From: Candidatus Rokuibacteriota bacterium
GTDB lineage: Bacteria > Methylomirabilota > Methylomirabilia > Rokubacteriales > CSP1-6
DNA length: 64,000 nt
Assembly (NCBI GenBank): GCA_003220225.1
Contig: QHRU01000042.1
Location: 25,696-89,695, forward strand
Direction of reading: 5' to 3'
Part shown: in pieces, positions 19,903-30,116 of the stretch
How positions within the stretch are numbered: the stretch's first letter is position 1
Layout of the letters: every line of letters begins with the position of its first letter
Translations under genes and position numbers: made by a program
Notes under the pieces: generated by a model
Database searches by the model: none
Seen by the model: the letters and a program-made list of their open reading frames with translations, nothing else
What the model was told of the DNA's origin: nothing

Positions 19903-20940
19903 ATGCGCGGCATCGTCTTCCTCGGCAATCGCAAGCTCGAGATCCAGGAGTTCCCCGACCCCACGCCCGGCCCCGGCGAAGTCGTCCTCGAGATGAAAGC
20001 CTCCGGGATGTGCGGCAGCGACCTGCATCCTTATCGAGCGGCGGGCAACGCCGCGGCCGCCCTCGGCCTCGGCGCCGGCGGCCCGGTCATCGCCGGCCAC
20101 GAGCCGTGCGGCGTGGCTGCCGCCGTCGGCGCCGGCGTCGATCCCGCGCTCGTCGGCCAGCGCGTGATGAATCACCACTACAAGGGCTGTGGCGCTTGCC
20201 GGCACTGCCGCCTCGGCTGGTCGCAGCTCTGCCGCGCCGGCATCACCGTCTACGGGATGACGGGTCACGGCGGCCACGCGCGCTACATGAAGGCGCCCGC
20301 GTTCACCTGTGTTCCCTTGCCCGAGGAACTCTCCTTCGAGGAGGGGGCTTCCGTGTCCTGTGGCACCGGCACCGCCTACGGCGCCCTCAAGCGCATCGAC
20401 GTCTCCGGCCGCGACACCCTCGCCGTCTTCGGTCAGGGCCCGGTCGGACTCAGCGCGACGATGCTGGGGCGGGCGATGGGAGCGCGCGTGATCGCCGTGG
20501 ACATCGTGCCCGAGCGGCTGGCGCTCGCGCGCGAGTTCGGCGCCGAGCACGTCGTCAACGCCAAGGACGCCGATCCCGTGAAGGCCATCCACGAGCTGAC
20601 GCGCGGCGAGGGCGCGGAGACGACGATGGACTGCTCCGGCTCGTCGGAGGGCCGGCTGGGCGCGCTCCAGTCCGCGGGCACGTGGGGCCGCGTCGCGTTC
20701 GTCGGCGAGGGCGGGCAGACGACGATCGACGTGAGCAAGCACATGCTCCGTCGCCAGCTCACCGTGCACGCGTCATGGACGTTCTCGGCCGTCGGCCAGG
20801 AGGAGTGCGCGCGCTTCGTCGCCGACCGCAAGATCCCGCTGAAGCGGCTGCTCACGCACCGCTTCCGGCTGGAGCAGGCGGACGACGCGTACCGCCTGTT
20901 CGACACGCAGACGACGGGCAAGGGTGTCTTTGTGTTCTAG
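19903..20940 (+). CDS. Zinc-dependent alcohol dehydrogenase
   Basis: 345 aa; GHEPCGVAAAVGAGV, MNHHYKGCGACRHCRLGWSQLC, VFGQGPVGLSATMLGRAMGARVIAVD. Confidence 0.92.
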   Translation: MRGIVFLGNRKLEIQEFPDPTPGPGEVVLEMKASGMCGSDLHPYRAAGNAAAALGLGAGGPVIAGHEPCGVAAAVGAGVDPALVGQRVMNHHYKGCGACRHCRLGWSQLCRAGITVYGMTGHGGHARYMKAPAFTCVPLPEELSFEEGASVSCGTGTAYGALKRIDVSGRDTLAVFGQGPVGLSATMLGRAMGARVIAVDIVPERLALAREFGAEHVVNAKDADPVKAIHELTRGEGAETTMDCSGSSEGRLGALQSAGTWGRVAFVGEGGQTTIDVSKHMLRRQLTVHASWTFSAVGQEECARFVADRKIPLKRLLTHRFRLEQADDAYRLFDTQTTGKGVFVF

Positions 20941-20944
20941 GAAC

Positions 20945-20971
20945 ATGGGGGGCCCCGAAATGGCCCCCCAA
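20945..20971. terminator. Hairpin between convergent genes (copy 2 of dispersed palindrome family, inverted)
   Basis: ATGGGGGGCC-CCGAAAT-GGCCCCCCAA; reverse complement of copy 1 with one mismatch. Confidence 0.6.
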
Positions 20972-21031
20972 TCCCCCCAGCGCCCGGGGCGCCCCGGCGA
21001 AGCCGTGGCACCCCTCGATACTCCGGACGCC

Positions 21032-22237
21032 TTAGCTCTTGCGGGGCTGCAGGTGGAGCCCCGAGAGAATGGAGCGACTCTCCGGGATCTCGTCGAGGTG
21101 CCTGAACGGCAGGTGGAAGACGGGCCGCGACGCCAGGAGCACCATGGCGAAGTTGACGGCGGCGGCGGCGACGTGGAGCACCGGCAGCGCCAGGTAGTCG
21201 AGCATCCGGTCGCTCGCGGCGTGCAGCCACTCGGTCTCGCGCCGAATGTCGCGTAGCGGCCCTTCCCACCAGGCCGGCATCGCCGCGCCCGCCGGGGCCG
21301 GCGGCGCGCCTTCGGCCGACGTCAGAGGCCGGCGCGACATGAAGGCCATCAGCGGCGCCGTCCCGTACTGACCGAACAGGAACCACGTCATACCGCGGAC
21401 GCCGAGCCAGCCGCACGTCGCCACCACGATCGTCCCGGCCTGCTGGTCGGCGAGCGCCGGCATGAAGGCGGTCACGATCTCGCGGTACAGGAACATCACC
21501 TCGAAGAAGGCGACGAAGATCTCGACCGCGATCATCTGCGCGACGTACTTCATCTGGCGCGTGCGGATGGCGTCCACCAGCGCCTGCGTGCAGGCGAAGC
21601 TGCCCATCACGAGCATCATGAGGAAGACGAACAGCATCGGCCCGGTGGCGCGCGCCGGCTCCGGCGTCTCGGCCAGACGGCTCAGGACGTCAGTCACCGT
21701 CGGAAAGAGGACGTGCGTGAACACGGTCGCCTCGAGCACGCACCAGAGCATCAGCGCGACGAACGCGACCCACGGCGCGCCCGGCTGGAAATACCGGTTC
21801 GTCATCCGTCCCGTCACGATGAAGGGCGTCAGCGCCACCTTGCGCGTCGCCTCCACGATCAGCCGCACCAGGAAGGTCGCGAAGATGACGATCCAGCCGA
21901 GGGCGACCCCGACGCAGCGGATGAGCCCCATCCAGTAGAGCCACACCGCCCGCGCGGCGTCCCACCACGCCAACAGCAGCGCCGACACGAAGTGGACGCG
22001 GCCGTTGCGGAACGGCAGCGTGTAGATCGAGAGCTGCGTGCACCAGAGCGCGGCCAGCCCGAGCAGCGCGGGGAACAGGAGCAGGACGTACTTCGCGGCC
22101 GCCATCCAGGGCGATGGCGAGTGCAGGAAGAAGTCCATGAGGACATGCTGCAGCCGCGGGATCCAGGCGACCGGTCCCAACAGCAGCGCGATGACCTCCT
22201 GCCATTGTTGCGGGAACGAGCTGATGATCTGCTCCAC
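21032..22237 (-). CDS. Multi-pass membrane protein, hypothetical
   Basis: 401 aa; several hydrophobic segments (YVLLLFPALLGLAALWC, GWIVIFATFLVRLIVEA, MLFVFLMMLVMGSFACTQALVDAI). Confidence 0.75.
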   Translation of the reverse strand: MEQIISSFPQQWQEVIALLLGPVAWIPRLQHVLMDFFLHSPSPWMAAAKYVLLLFPALLGLAALWCTQLSIYTLPFRNGRVHFVSALLLAWWDAARAVWLYWMGLIRCVGVALGWIVIFATFLVRLIVEATRKVALTPFIVTGRMTNRYFQPGAPWVAFVALMLWCVLEATVFTHVLFPTVTDVLSRLAETPEPARATGPMLFVFLMMLVMGSFACTQALVDAIRTRQMKYVAQMIAVEIFVAFFEVMFLYREIVTAFMPALADQQAGTIVVATCGWLGVRGMTWFLFGQYGTAPLMAFMSRRPLTSAEGAPPAPAGAAMPAWWEGPLRDIRRETEWLHAASDRMLDYLALPVLHVAAAAVNFAMVLLASRPVFHLPFRHLDEIPESRSILSGLHLQPRKS

Positions 22238-22263
22238 CGCTCGACCCTCCCCTTGCGCCGCCG

Positions 22264-23025
22264 TTATGGCGACTCTGACTTCTTCTTCTCGGGCGGAGCG
22301 CCCACGAGCTCCTCAGCGCGCGCGGGCGCCGGCGTCATCGGAGCGGAAACCGCGCGCCCGGCGTACGTGACCCGCGTCACCTTCGGCGGCGCCGGAGCGG
22401 CGAGCTGCTGCGCGACCACCCGCGCCGCCTCGTGATCGTAGCGGCGCAGCACGCGGACGACGTATTGCCGCGTCTCGCGGTACGGCGGAATGCCTCGATG
22501 GTTGATGACCGCCTGCTCGCCGGCGTTGTAGGCCGCGAGCGCGAGCGGCACGTTGTTGTGGAAGCGCACCATGAGCCGCTTGAGATGGCGCACACCACCG
22601 TCGATGTTGTCGCGCGGATCGAACGAATCCTGGACGTCGAGGTCCGCGGCCGTGGCCGGCATGAGCTGCATCAGCCCCTCGGCGCCCCGCCGCGAGACCG
22701 CGCGCACCTTGAACTGCGACTCGACGGCCACGATGGCGGCGATGAGCTTGGGCTCGACGCCGTGGCGCCGGCCGACCTCGACGATGTGGGTGTTGATGTC
22801 GCGCGTGTCGACCGCGGGCGGGCTCGACGCCGGCTCCTCGGCGACGATCTCGACTTGGTGCTCGGCGGAGTCGGCGACGGCCACGCGCGAGACCGCGTAC
22901 GCGGTGCCCACGGCGAGCACCAGCACGCCGAGCCCGAGCGCCTGTCGCGCCAGGGACTCGCGCGCCGTGAGCGTTCGTCCGAGTGCCTTGTGGCCCATAG
23001 CGCCGTGCGCGGACACGGCGGGCAC
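22264..23025 (-). CDS. Lytic transglycosylase (Slt family), likely start at internal MGHKALG
   Basis: RHGVEPKLIAAIVAVESQFKVRAVSRRGAEGLMQLMPATAADLDVQDSFDPRDNIDGGVRHLKRLM, LAAYNAGEQAV. Confidence 0.9.
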   Translation of the reverse strand: MPAVSAHGAMGHKALGRTLTARESLARQALGLGVLVLAVGTAYAVSRVAVADSAEHQVEIVAEEPASSPPAVDTRDINTHIVEVGRRHGVEPKLIAAIVAVESQFKVRAVSRRGAEGLMQLMPATAADLDVQDSFDPRDNIDGGVRHLKRLMVRFHNNVPLALAAYNAGEQAVINHRGIPPYRETRQYVVRVLRRYDHEAARVVAQQLAAPAPPKVTRVTYAGRAVSAPMTPAPARAEELVGAPPEKKKSESP

Positions 23026-23233
23026 TGTTGAGCAACCAGGGTGCCAGACCCGGACCGTCGAGCCGAAACTACCCGGTTTGTCGCGACTTGCGGGCGGGGC
23101 TGGTCAAAAGTCGACCGGCCGGTGGCGTCGGCCAGGTGACGTCCGGGCCGACACGGCGTGTCAGCCTGCCTGTGGCTGCCACGTCAGGCGCCGAACTGGC
23201 GCAACCGGCGGCCCCTCCTGAGCGGACGAGGCG

Positions 23234-23716
23234 CTAGCGGAAGATCTTCTTGAGGCTCTCGACGGCGTCGCTCACCGGCGGGGCGCCGGGCAGCGGCAAT
23301 GCCGTCGCGCGCGGCCCCAGGCGGAAGCGAACCTCCGAGGTCTGGCCGGCGAGCACCTGCACCGTGCGCGTCTCCGTCGCGAGCTTCGGATGGCTCGCGC
23401 GCAGCCGGTACGTTCCTTCCTTCAGCGTGTAGCGCGCGCCGGCCGGCTCGGTCGCCCGGAGGCTCGTCACCAGCGCGTCCTTGGGCGTCAGCACCTCGAC
23501 GGTGGCGTCGGGCAGCGGCTTGTCGGCGCGATCCCGCACGAAGGCGATGATCTCCCCCGTGTTCGGAGGCCGCGCGACCTTCAGGTAGCCGTAGACGGAG
23601 CCGCCGATCGACAGGCACGCGGCGATGATGCCGAAGATCGCCTGCGTGCGCGACAGCGACAGGTGAGCGCGCAACCTGACGAACAGCCCGGATTCCTCGG
23701 ACGTCGCGCCGCTCAC
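23234..23716 (-). CDS. Membrane-anchored hypothetical protein with carboxypeptidase-regulatory/PEGA-like domain
   Basis: 160 aa; TM FGIIAACLSIGGSVYGYL; PLPDATVEVLTPKDALVTSLRATEPAGARYTLKEGTYRLRASH. Confidence 0.65.
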   Translation of the reverse strand: MSGATSEESGLFVRLRAHLSLSRTQAIFGIIAACLSIGGSVYGYLKVARPPNTGEIIAFVRDRADKPLPDATVEVLTPKDALVTSLRATEPAGARYTLKEGTYRLRASHPKLATETRTVQVLAGQTSEVRFRLGPRATALPLPGAPPVSDAVESLKKIFR

Positions 23717-23729
23717 GACGGCCAGCGTA

Positions 23730-24408
<679 letters not shown>

Positions 24409-24434
<26 letters not shown>

Positions 24435-25146
24435 ATTCCTCGCCCAGGTACGCCTCGATGACCCGGGGGTGGCTGGCGATGACGGCCGGCGGCCCCTCGG
24501 CCACCGTCTCGCCGAAGTTGAGCACGACGATCCGGTGCGAGAGCGCCATGACTGCGCGCATGTTGTGCTCGATCAGGAGGATCGATACACCGCCGCGGTG
24601 GATGTCGCCGATGAGCGCGACGAGCGTCGCGATCTCCGTCGGGTTCAGCCCGGCCATCACCTCGTCGAGCAGCAGCAGCATGGGCTCCGTGGCGAGCGCG
24701 CGCGCCAGCTCGAGCCGTTTGCGCTCGGCCAGTGTGAGGCCCGCCGCGGGCTGCGCGGCCCTGGCGCCGAGCCCCACGCGCTCGACGACGGCGCGCGCCA
24801 GCCCGCGGGCGCGTGCGACCGCGGGATGCCGCGCCAGCGCGCCGACCATGACGTTGTCGAGCACGCTCAGTCGCGGGAATGGGCGCACGATCTGGAACGT
24901 GCGCGCCAGCCCGAGCTGGCAGATCGTGTGCGGCTTGAGGCCCAGGAGCGAGCGCCCGCGGAAGCGGATCTCTCCCGCGTCCGGCGCCAGGAAACCGGAG
25001 AGCAGATTGAAGGCCGTTGTCTTGCCGGCGCCGTTGGGCCCGATGAGGCCGAGCACCTCGCCCTCGGCCAGCGTGAGGTCGAGACCGGCGACGGCGTGGA
25101 CGCCGCCGAAGTGTTTCGAGAGTCCGCGCGTCTCGAGCAGGCTCAT
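24409..25146 (-). CDS. livG: Branched-chain amino acid ABC transporter ATP-binding protein LivG
   Basis: MSLLETRGLSKHFGGVHAVAGLDL...GPNGAGKTTAFNLLSGFLAPDAG...LLLLDEVMAGLNPTE. Confidence 0.92.
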
Positions 25147-26114
25147 GCGGTGTCCGGCGCGCGGCGTCGCAAGAGCCGCGCCAGGCGCGGGTACGCTCCC
25201 TCGGGCAGGAAGAGCACCACGGCGATCAGCAGGAGCCCGTACACGACGAGGTGAGCGCCGTGCCAGCCGCCCTGGGCGAAGTAGTGGCGCGCCAGCTCGG
25301 CGAGCGGGCTCAGGATGAAGGAGCCGAGGATCGGCCCGAGCACGGTGCCGGCGCCGCCGACGATAGCCCGGATGATGATCTCGACGGACAGCGGGATGCC
25401 GAACACGGAGCCCGGCTGCAGCGAAAAGAGATAGAAGGCGTAGAAGGCGCCGCCGACGCCGGTGAGGAACGACGACAGCATCATCGCGAGCATCTTGTAG
25501 CGGAAGGTGTCGACGCCGAGCGCCTCGCACGCGCTCTCGTCCTCGCGGATCGCGCTGAGGTACACGCCGAAGCGACGGCGCTCGAGCCACGCCACCACGC
25601 CCGTCGCCGTCAGCATGAGGACCAGCGCGACGTAGTAGTACACGCGCGCGTCCTGGAACTGGAACTGGCGCGGGTTGCCGGTGAACGTGATGTAGTAGCC
25701 GACGGCGCCGCCGATGGCGTCGGTGTTGGACGCGATGATGCGGCAGATCTCGGCGAAGGCGACGGTGAGCAGGACGAAGTAGAAGCCGCGGAGCCCGAAG
25801 CGAAAGCCGAGGAAGCCGATGAGGGTGCCGAGGACCGCCGCCAGCGCGCCGCCCACGAACATGCCGACCCAGGGCGTGATCCCCTTCTCGACCGAGAGCA
25901 GGGCCGCGGTGTAAGCGCCGATGCCCAGGAAGGCCGCGTGGCCCGCCGAGAGCTGGCCGGCGTAGCCGCCCACGATGTTCCACGCCTGGCCGAGGAACCC
26001 GTAGAAGAAGATGAGCGTGAAGAGGGTGACGGCGTAGGAGCCGAACACGGACGGCAACAGCGGCAGCGCCGCCAGCAGCGCCACGGTCGCCGCCGCCCAG
26101 ACCCACCGGGTCAC
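25143..26114 (-). CDS. livM: Branched-chain amino acid ABC transporter permease LivM
   Basis: 323 aa; GQAWNIVGGYAGQLSAGHAAFLGIGAYTAALL, AIREDESACEALGVDTFRYKMLAM. Confidence 0.9.
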   Translation of the reverse strand: MTRWVWAAATVALLAALPLLPSVFGSYAVTLFTLIFFYGFLGQAWNIVGGYAGQLSAGHAAFLGIGAYTAALLSVEKGITPWVGMFVGGALAAVLGTLIGFLGFRFGLRGFYFVLLTVAFAEICRIIASNTDAIGGAVGYYITFTGNPRQFQFQDARVYYYVALVLMLTATGVVAWLERRRFGVYLSAIREDESACEALGVDTFRYKMLAMMLSSFLTGVGGAFYAFYLFSLQPGSVFGIPLSVEIIIRAIVGGAGTVLGPILGSFILSPLAELARHYFAQGGWHGAHLVVYGLLLIAVVLFLPEGAYPRLARLLRRRAPDTA

Positions 26115-26130
26115 GGCGCTCGCCTGCCGC

Positions 26131-27009
26131 TCACGACGCGCGCCGGCCGAAGAGTCCCGCGGGGCGGAACAACAAGATGAGCACGAGCAGCGAGAAGCTC
26201 ACCAGCTCCTTGAGGGAGGGCTTGAGGAACACGGCGCCGAGCGACTCGGCGACCGCGACGAGCAGCCCGCCCATGAAGGCGCCGAGGAGACTGCCCATGC
26301 CGCCGATGATCACGATGTTGAACGAGGCGACGGAGAGCTGCAGGCCCGTCGGCGGCTGGAAGGGCAGGAGCGGCGCCACCAGCGCGCCGGCGGCGCCCAC
26401 GCAGGCGGCGCCCACCCCGAAGGCCACCGCGTAGACGCGACGGACGTCGGTGCCGATGACGAGCGCGCCGTACGTGTTGTCGGCGGCGGCGCGGATGGAG
26501 CGGCCGAGGTCGGTGCGGAACAGGAAGAGCGAGAGCAACAGCGTGAGCACGACGGCCACGCCGAACGCGATGAGGCGCGCCACGTCCACGAACACGGGGC
26601 CGAGCCAGAGCGTCGACTGTGCGAGCGCGCTGCGCACGCGCTGCGGTTCGGGGCCGAAGGCCAGCAGCGCCGCGTTCTCGAGCACGAGGGCCACTCCCAG
26701 CATGAGGAGGATCTGCATCTCGTGCGGCGCGTCGACGATGCGCTGCACGAGCACGCGCTGTACGACGAAGCCGAGGAGGAAGAGGGCGGCCGCGCACACA
26801 ACGAAGCCGGCGTAGGGATCGACACCGCCGCGGGTGGCCATCAGCCACGCCAGGTACATCCCCCACACCATCATGTCGCCGTGGGCGAAGTTCACCACGC
26901 GCATGACGCCGAAGATGAGCGTGAGCCCGACGGCCATGAGGCTGAACACGCCGCCGAACAGCACGCCGTTGAGCAGGCCCTGCGCGACGAGGGTCGCGTC
27001 GATCGTCAG
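26131..27009 (-). CDS. livH: Branched-chain amino acid ABC transporter permease LivH (probable CTG start)
   Basis: LTIDATLVAQGLLNGVLFGGVFSLMAVGLTLIFGVMRVVNFAHGDMMVWGMY...; 4-nt CTGA overlap with the upstream stop. Confidence 0.85.
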   Translation of the reverse strand: MTIDATLVAQGLLNGVLFGGVFSLMAVGLTLIFGVMRVVNFAHGDMMVWGMYLAWLMATRGGVDPYAGFVVCAAALFLLGFVVQRVLVQRIVDAPHEMQILLMLGVALVLENAALLAFGPEPQRVRSALAQSTLWLGPVFVDVARLIAFGVAVVLTLLLSLFLFRTDLGRSIRAAADNTYGALVIGTDVRRVYAVAFGVGAACVGAAGALVAPLLPFQPPTGLQLSVASFNIVIIGGMGSLLGAFMGGLLVAVAESLGAVFLKPSLKELVSFSLLVLILLFRPAGLFGRRAS

Positions 27010-28280
27010 GCCTTGGGGCGCGGGAACACGAACTTCTGCAGGGCGGCTTCCTTGGGCCAGACGGCCACCGGCCGCTGCCGGAGGATCTGGATCATGGTCG
27101 GGATCGCGTTCGGGTTGTCGCCGATCTCGTTGAAGTGGATCGGCCCGCCGTACTGCATGAGGCCGGCGCTGTACGTCGTCTTCTGGATCGCGTCCACGAT
27201 GGCGTCGGGATCGTCGAGCTTCGCCGCGCGCTCGAGCACGTCGGCGACCACGAAGATGGCGTCGTACGAGTAGCCGGAGTTCGTGTCGAAGAGCCGGCCG
27301 CCCGAGCGCTTCTGATATTCCTCGGCGAGCTGCTGGGTCTTCGGATTGCGGAAGTTCGGCCAGGGGTTGCTGGCCATCACGTATTCGAGGTCTCCCTTGA
27401 GCGCCGCGAGCTGGCCCGCCTCGTAGAGCCCGGGGCTGCCCGGGCCCACGATGCCGAGGGACTCGACGCGCTGCTTGCGAATCTCCGGCAGCAGGAGCTG
27501 CGCGCTCGCCGGCCGCGTGATCGGCGCGATCACGTCGGGCTTGAGCGCCTTCAGCCGCGCCACCTCCGTCGAGAGGTCCGAGGGCGGCTCCGGCCACGGG
27601 ATCACCTCGTCCTCCAGCAGCGTCCACGCCGGCTTCGCCGCCTTGTACGCGGCCAGGAAGCCACGCGACTGGTTCAGGCCGAAGAGGTCGTTGCAGTGCA
27701 TCAGCACGACGCGCCGGGGCGTGACCTTCGCCTCCGCGAAGATCTCGGTGAAGTAGCGCACCGCGCTGCGTCCGAACCCCGAGCCCGTCGGGAAGTTGCG
27801 GTAAACGTACTGGACCTTCTGCTGGCCCTCCTTCACCGCCTTCGCCACGTTGGCGGTGATCGGATCCGCGGCGGCGATGTCGATGAGGAACGGCAGCCGC
27901 TTCTGCTGCGCGACCGAGACCATGGCCGCCGTGCTCCCGGAGTCGAACGAGCCCACCAGCATCTGCGCGCCCTGGTTGACCACGCGCTCGGCCTCGACGC
28001 GGCCGTTCTCGGGCTTGCTCTGCGTGTCGCCCGTGATCAGCTCGAGCTGCAGCCCGCCCTTGCCCTTCACGCCGCCGGCGGCGTTGACGGCCTCGACGGC
28101 GAGCTGGGCGCCGAGCCGGCAGGCCTGGCCCGGCTCGGCGAGCGGGCCCGTCACGGGGTGAATCGCGCCGATCTTGAACGGCTTCGGCTGCGCGCGGAGC
28201 GGAAGCGGCACGCCGGCGACGGCGGCGCCGGCCACGGTGGTCTTGAGGAACGCACGCCGGCTGAGTTGGCGCATCGTCAT
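27006..28280 (-). CDS. livK: ABC transporter substrate-binding protein, LivK type
   Basis: MTMRQLSRRAFLKTTVAGAAVAGVPLPLRAQPKPFKIGAIHPVTGPLAEPGQACRLGAQLAVEAVNAAGGV. Confidence 0.9.
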   Translation of the reverse strand: MTMRQLSRRAFLKTTVAGAAVAGVPLPLRAQPKPFKIGAIHPVTGPLAEPGQACRLGAQLAVEAVNAAGGVKGKGGLQLELITGDTQSKPENGRVEAERVVNQGAQMLVGSFDSGSTAAMVSVAQQKRLPFLIDIAAADPITANVAKAVKEGQQKVQYVYRNFPTGSGFGRSAVRYFTEIFAEAKVTPRRVVLMHCNDLFGLNQSRGFLAAYKAAKPAWTLLEDEVIPWPEPPSDLSTEVARLKALKPDVIAPITRPASAQLLLPEIRKQRVESLGIVGPGSPGLYEAGQLAALKGDLEYVMASNPWPNFRNPKTQQLAEEYQKRSGGRLFDTNSGYSYDAIFVVADVLERAAKLDDPDAIVDAIQKTTYSAGLMQYGGPIHFNEIGDNPNAIPTMIQILRQRPVAVWPKEAALQKFVFPRPKA

Positions 28281-28356
28281 TCGAGCCTCCTTGAGGCCGT
28301 CGAGATAGAAGCGCTCCAACTCTACTACCAGCGACCAGGCTTGTAGCGGCGGTCGA

Positions 28357-29853
28357 CTAACGGCCCTGACGCACGAAGGCCTTTCGGAACACGTGGTCGG
28401 CCACGCGCCGGCCCTGGGCGATGCCCTCGGTCTTGTCGAACACCCAATGGATGCCCAGGTAGATGCGGCTCTGGCCGTTCTCTTCCTCGGCCTCGGAGAG
28501 CGACGCGAAGCTACGCGGCACGAGCGGGCGCGCGTTGCCCTCGTTGTCGAGCGTCTCGCCGTTGAGCTCGTCCGACACGAATGTGAAGGCAATGCGGTCG
28601 GTCCCGTAGAAGTCGCGCAAGATCTGGAAGAGCGCGCCGCCGAACCCCGCGTGGCCCGAGGGGTATGCCGGGAACGGCGGGGTGAAGTTCGGGCCGTTGA
28701 GGTTGCTCGCGGGCGCGCCGAGCGGTGAGTACGTGGGATCGGGTGGCGTCCTCAGATTGCCGTCGGACTCGCGAATGCCGGTGACCGGGCGCCAGAACAC
28801 GTAGTGGTACTTCGACTCCCAGATCGCGACCCCGGCGTCGGCGATCGCCACGTTGACCAGGGCCAGGAGACGGGCGAGCTCGATGCCGCCCGTCCTGCGC
28901 TGCTCGGCGATGTGCAGCACGATCTGGTTATAGAGCCGTGGCGGCGCGCACAGGGTCGGCGTGCCGTCGTACGCCCAGAAGATGCCGGTGAGCGTCTGAT
29001 CGGCGGTCCGCACGGTGGGGGTGACGATCCCGTCGCCGCCCACCGCCTTCACTTCGTTGTACGCGCCCGTGTACTCCCGATTGTCGAGATCGGGCGGCGG
29101 CGGAACGCGAAACTGATCGCCCGACCGGAGCACGAACGGCGTGACGTCTCCCCAGTGAGCGCCCAACGCGAGCGGGTTCTGGCTGATCGGGTCCTGGCGC
29201 CACTTGCCGGGCGCGTCGCTGGTGATGTAGTCGATGCCGATGCGCGGCTCAGGGTGCGCCGCGCCGTCGTTGGCGCGGCGCGCGAGGATGGCGGCGGCGG
29301 CCGCACGCCCGAGCGTGACGCCGTTGGCTTTGGCGCGCCCGTCGCGGAGGGCGCTGAGGTCTTCGACGAGCTCGGCGTCGAAATCGGCCTTCTGCGAAGG
29401 GAAGAGCGCGGTCAGCGTGTCGTGCGCGGCCACCGCAATGGCGGCCTCGACAGACGCGTCCTGGGAGGCAGCGCGAAGACGCGTGTAGCTCTGGAAGCCC
29501 CCGACGACAGCGTTCACGGCGTCGAAGACCGCGATGTGGACGATGGCCAGGGCCCGACTCGAGCGTCCCGGCCCGAACTGCTCGCCGAACACGCGTGGAT
29601 CACCGGGCGGGACCGGCGTGTGGTCGACGCCGCTGGCGTCGACGGCGATCTGGTTCCAGTGGCGAAGACGGTCCGTGACGCCCGGGCCGCGCTGCCGCCG
29701 GCGTCTCGGCTCACGCGGGTTCGGGCGAGCGTCGAAGCGCGGCCCGAGGGCGTCGCGGAGACCGCCCTGGATTCCGTCGGCGCCGGCGGGGACCGGCAGA
29801 CCGAGCGCGAGCATCCCCAGCACGAACGCGCGTCGCGATGACCGGCTGCTCAT
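28357..29853 (-). CDS. Vanadium-dependent haloperoxidase/PAP2-related secreted protein
   Basis: 498 aa; Tat-like signal RRAFVLGMLALG; KYHYVFWRPVTGIRE, FPAYPSGHAGFGGALFQ, SRIYLGIHWVFDKTEGIAQG. Confidence 0.85.
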   Translation of the reverse strand: MSSRSSRRAFVLGMLALGLPVPAGADGIQGGLRDALGPRFDARPNPREPRRRRQRGPGVTDRLRHWNQIAVDASGVDHTPVPPGDPRVFGEQFGPGRSSRALAIVHIAVFDAVNAVVGGFQSYTRLRAASQDASVEAAIAVAAHDTLTALFPSQKADFDAELVEDLSALRDGRAKANGVTLGRAAAAAILARRANDGAAHPEPRIGIDYITSDAPGKWRQDPISQNPLALGAHWGDVTPFVLRSGDQFRVPPPPDLDNREYTGAYNEVKAVGGDGIVTPTVRTADQTLTGIFWAYDGTPTLCAPPRLYNQIVLHIAEQRRTGGIELARLLALVNVAIADAGVAIWESKYHYVFWRPVTGIRESDGNLRTPPDPTYSPLGAPASNLNGPNFTPPFPAYPSGHAGFGGALFQILRDFYGTDRIAFTFVSDELNGETLDNEGNARPLVPRSFASLSEAEEENGQSRIYLGIHWVFDKTEGIAQGRRVADHVFRKAFVRQGR

Positions 29854-30105
29854 GAGGTCGCTCCTGTCTCGGCGGAGCCACCGCGGGTGCGGGCAAGATG
29901 GAGGAGAGCAGACGTCGTGCCAGACCAGCGTCCAGCGGCGGCGACCCGGAATCTCAACGGGTTCGAGCGCGGCGCTCGGTCGTCACGTCGCCGGCGAAGA
30001 CAGCGCGTCACAGCGTGTCAAGCGGCGTGACACCGCGCGAGCTCATTCGCGAAACTGACGCGCGCGTCGCCGCGGGACATGCCGGAGAGCCATCGCGCGC
30101 GCGCG

Positions 30106-30111
30106 TATAAT
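30106..30111 (+). promoter_or_regulatory. -10 element of probable leaderless transcript
   Basis: Perfect TATAAT ending 5 nt before the GTG start at 30117. Confidence 0.5.
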
Positions 30112-30116
30112 GCCGC

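Noticed and set aside
22985-23233. Possible riboswitch upstream of the lytic transglycosylase
   Set aside because: About 200 nt of GC-rich noncoding DNA, but no recognisable c-di-GMP, c-di-AMP or other riboswitch core by eye.
29930-29985. GGGTTCGAGC-like segment resembling a tRNA T-loop
   Set aside because: No matching acceptor, D or anticodon stems could be drawn around it.
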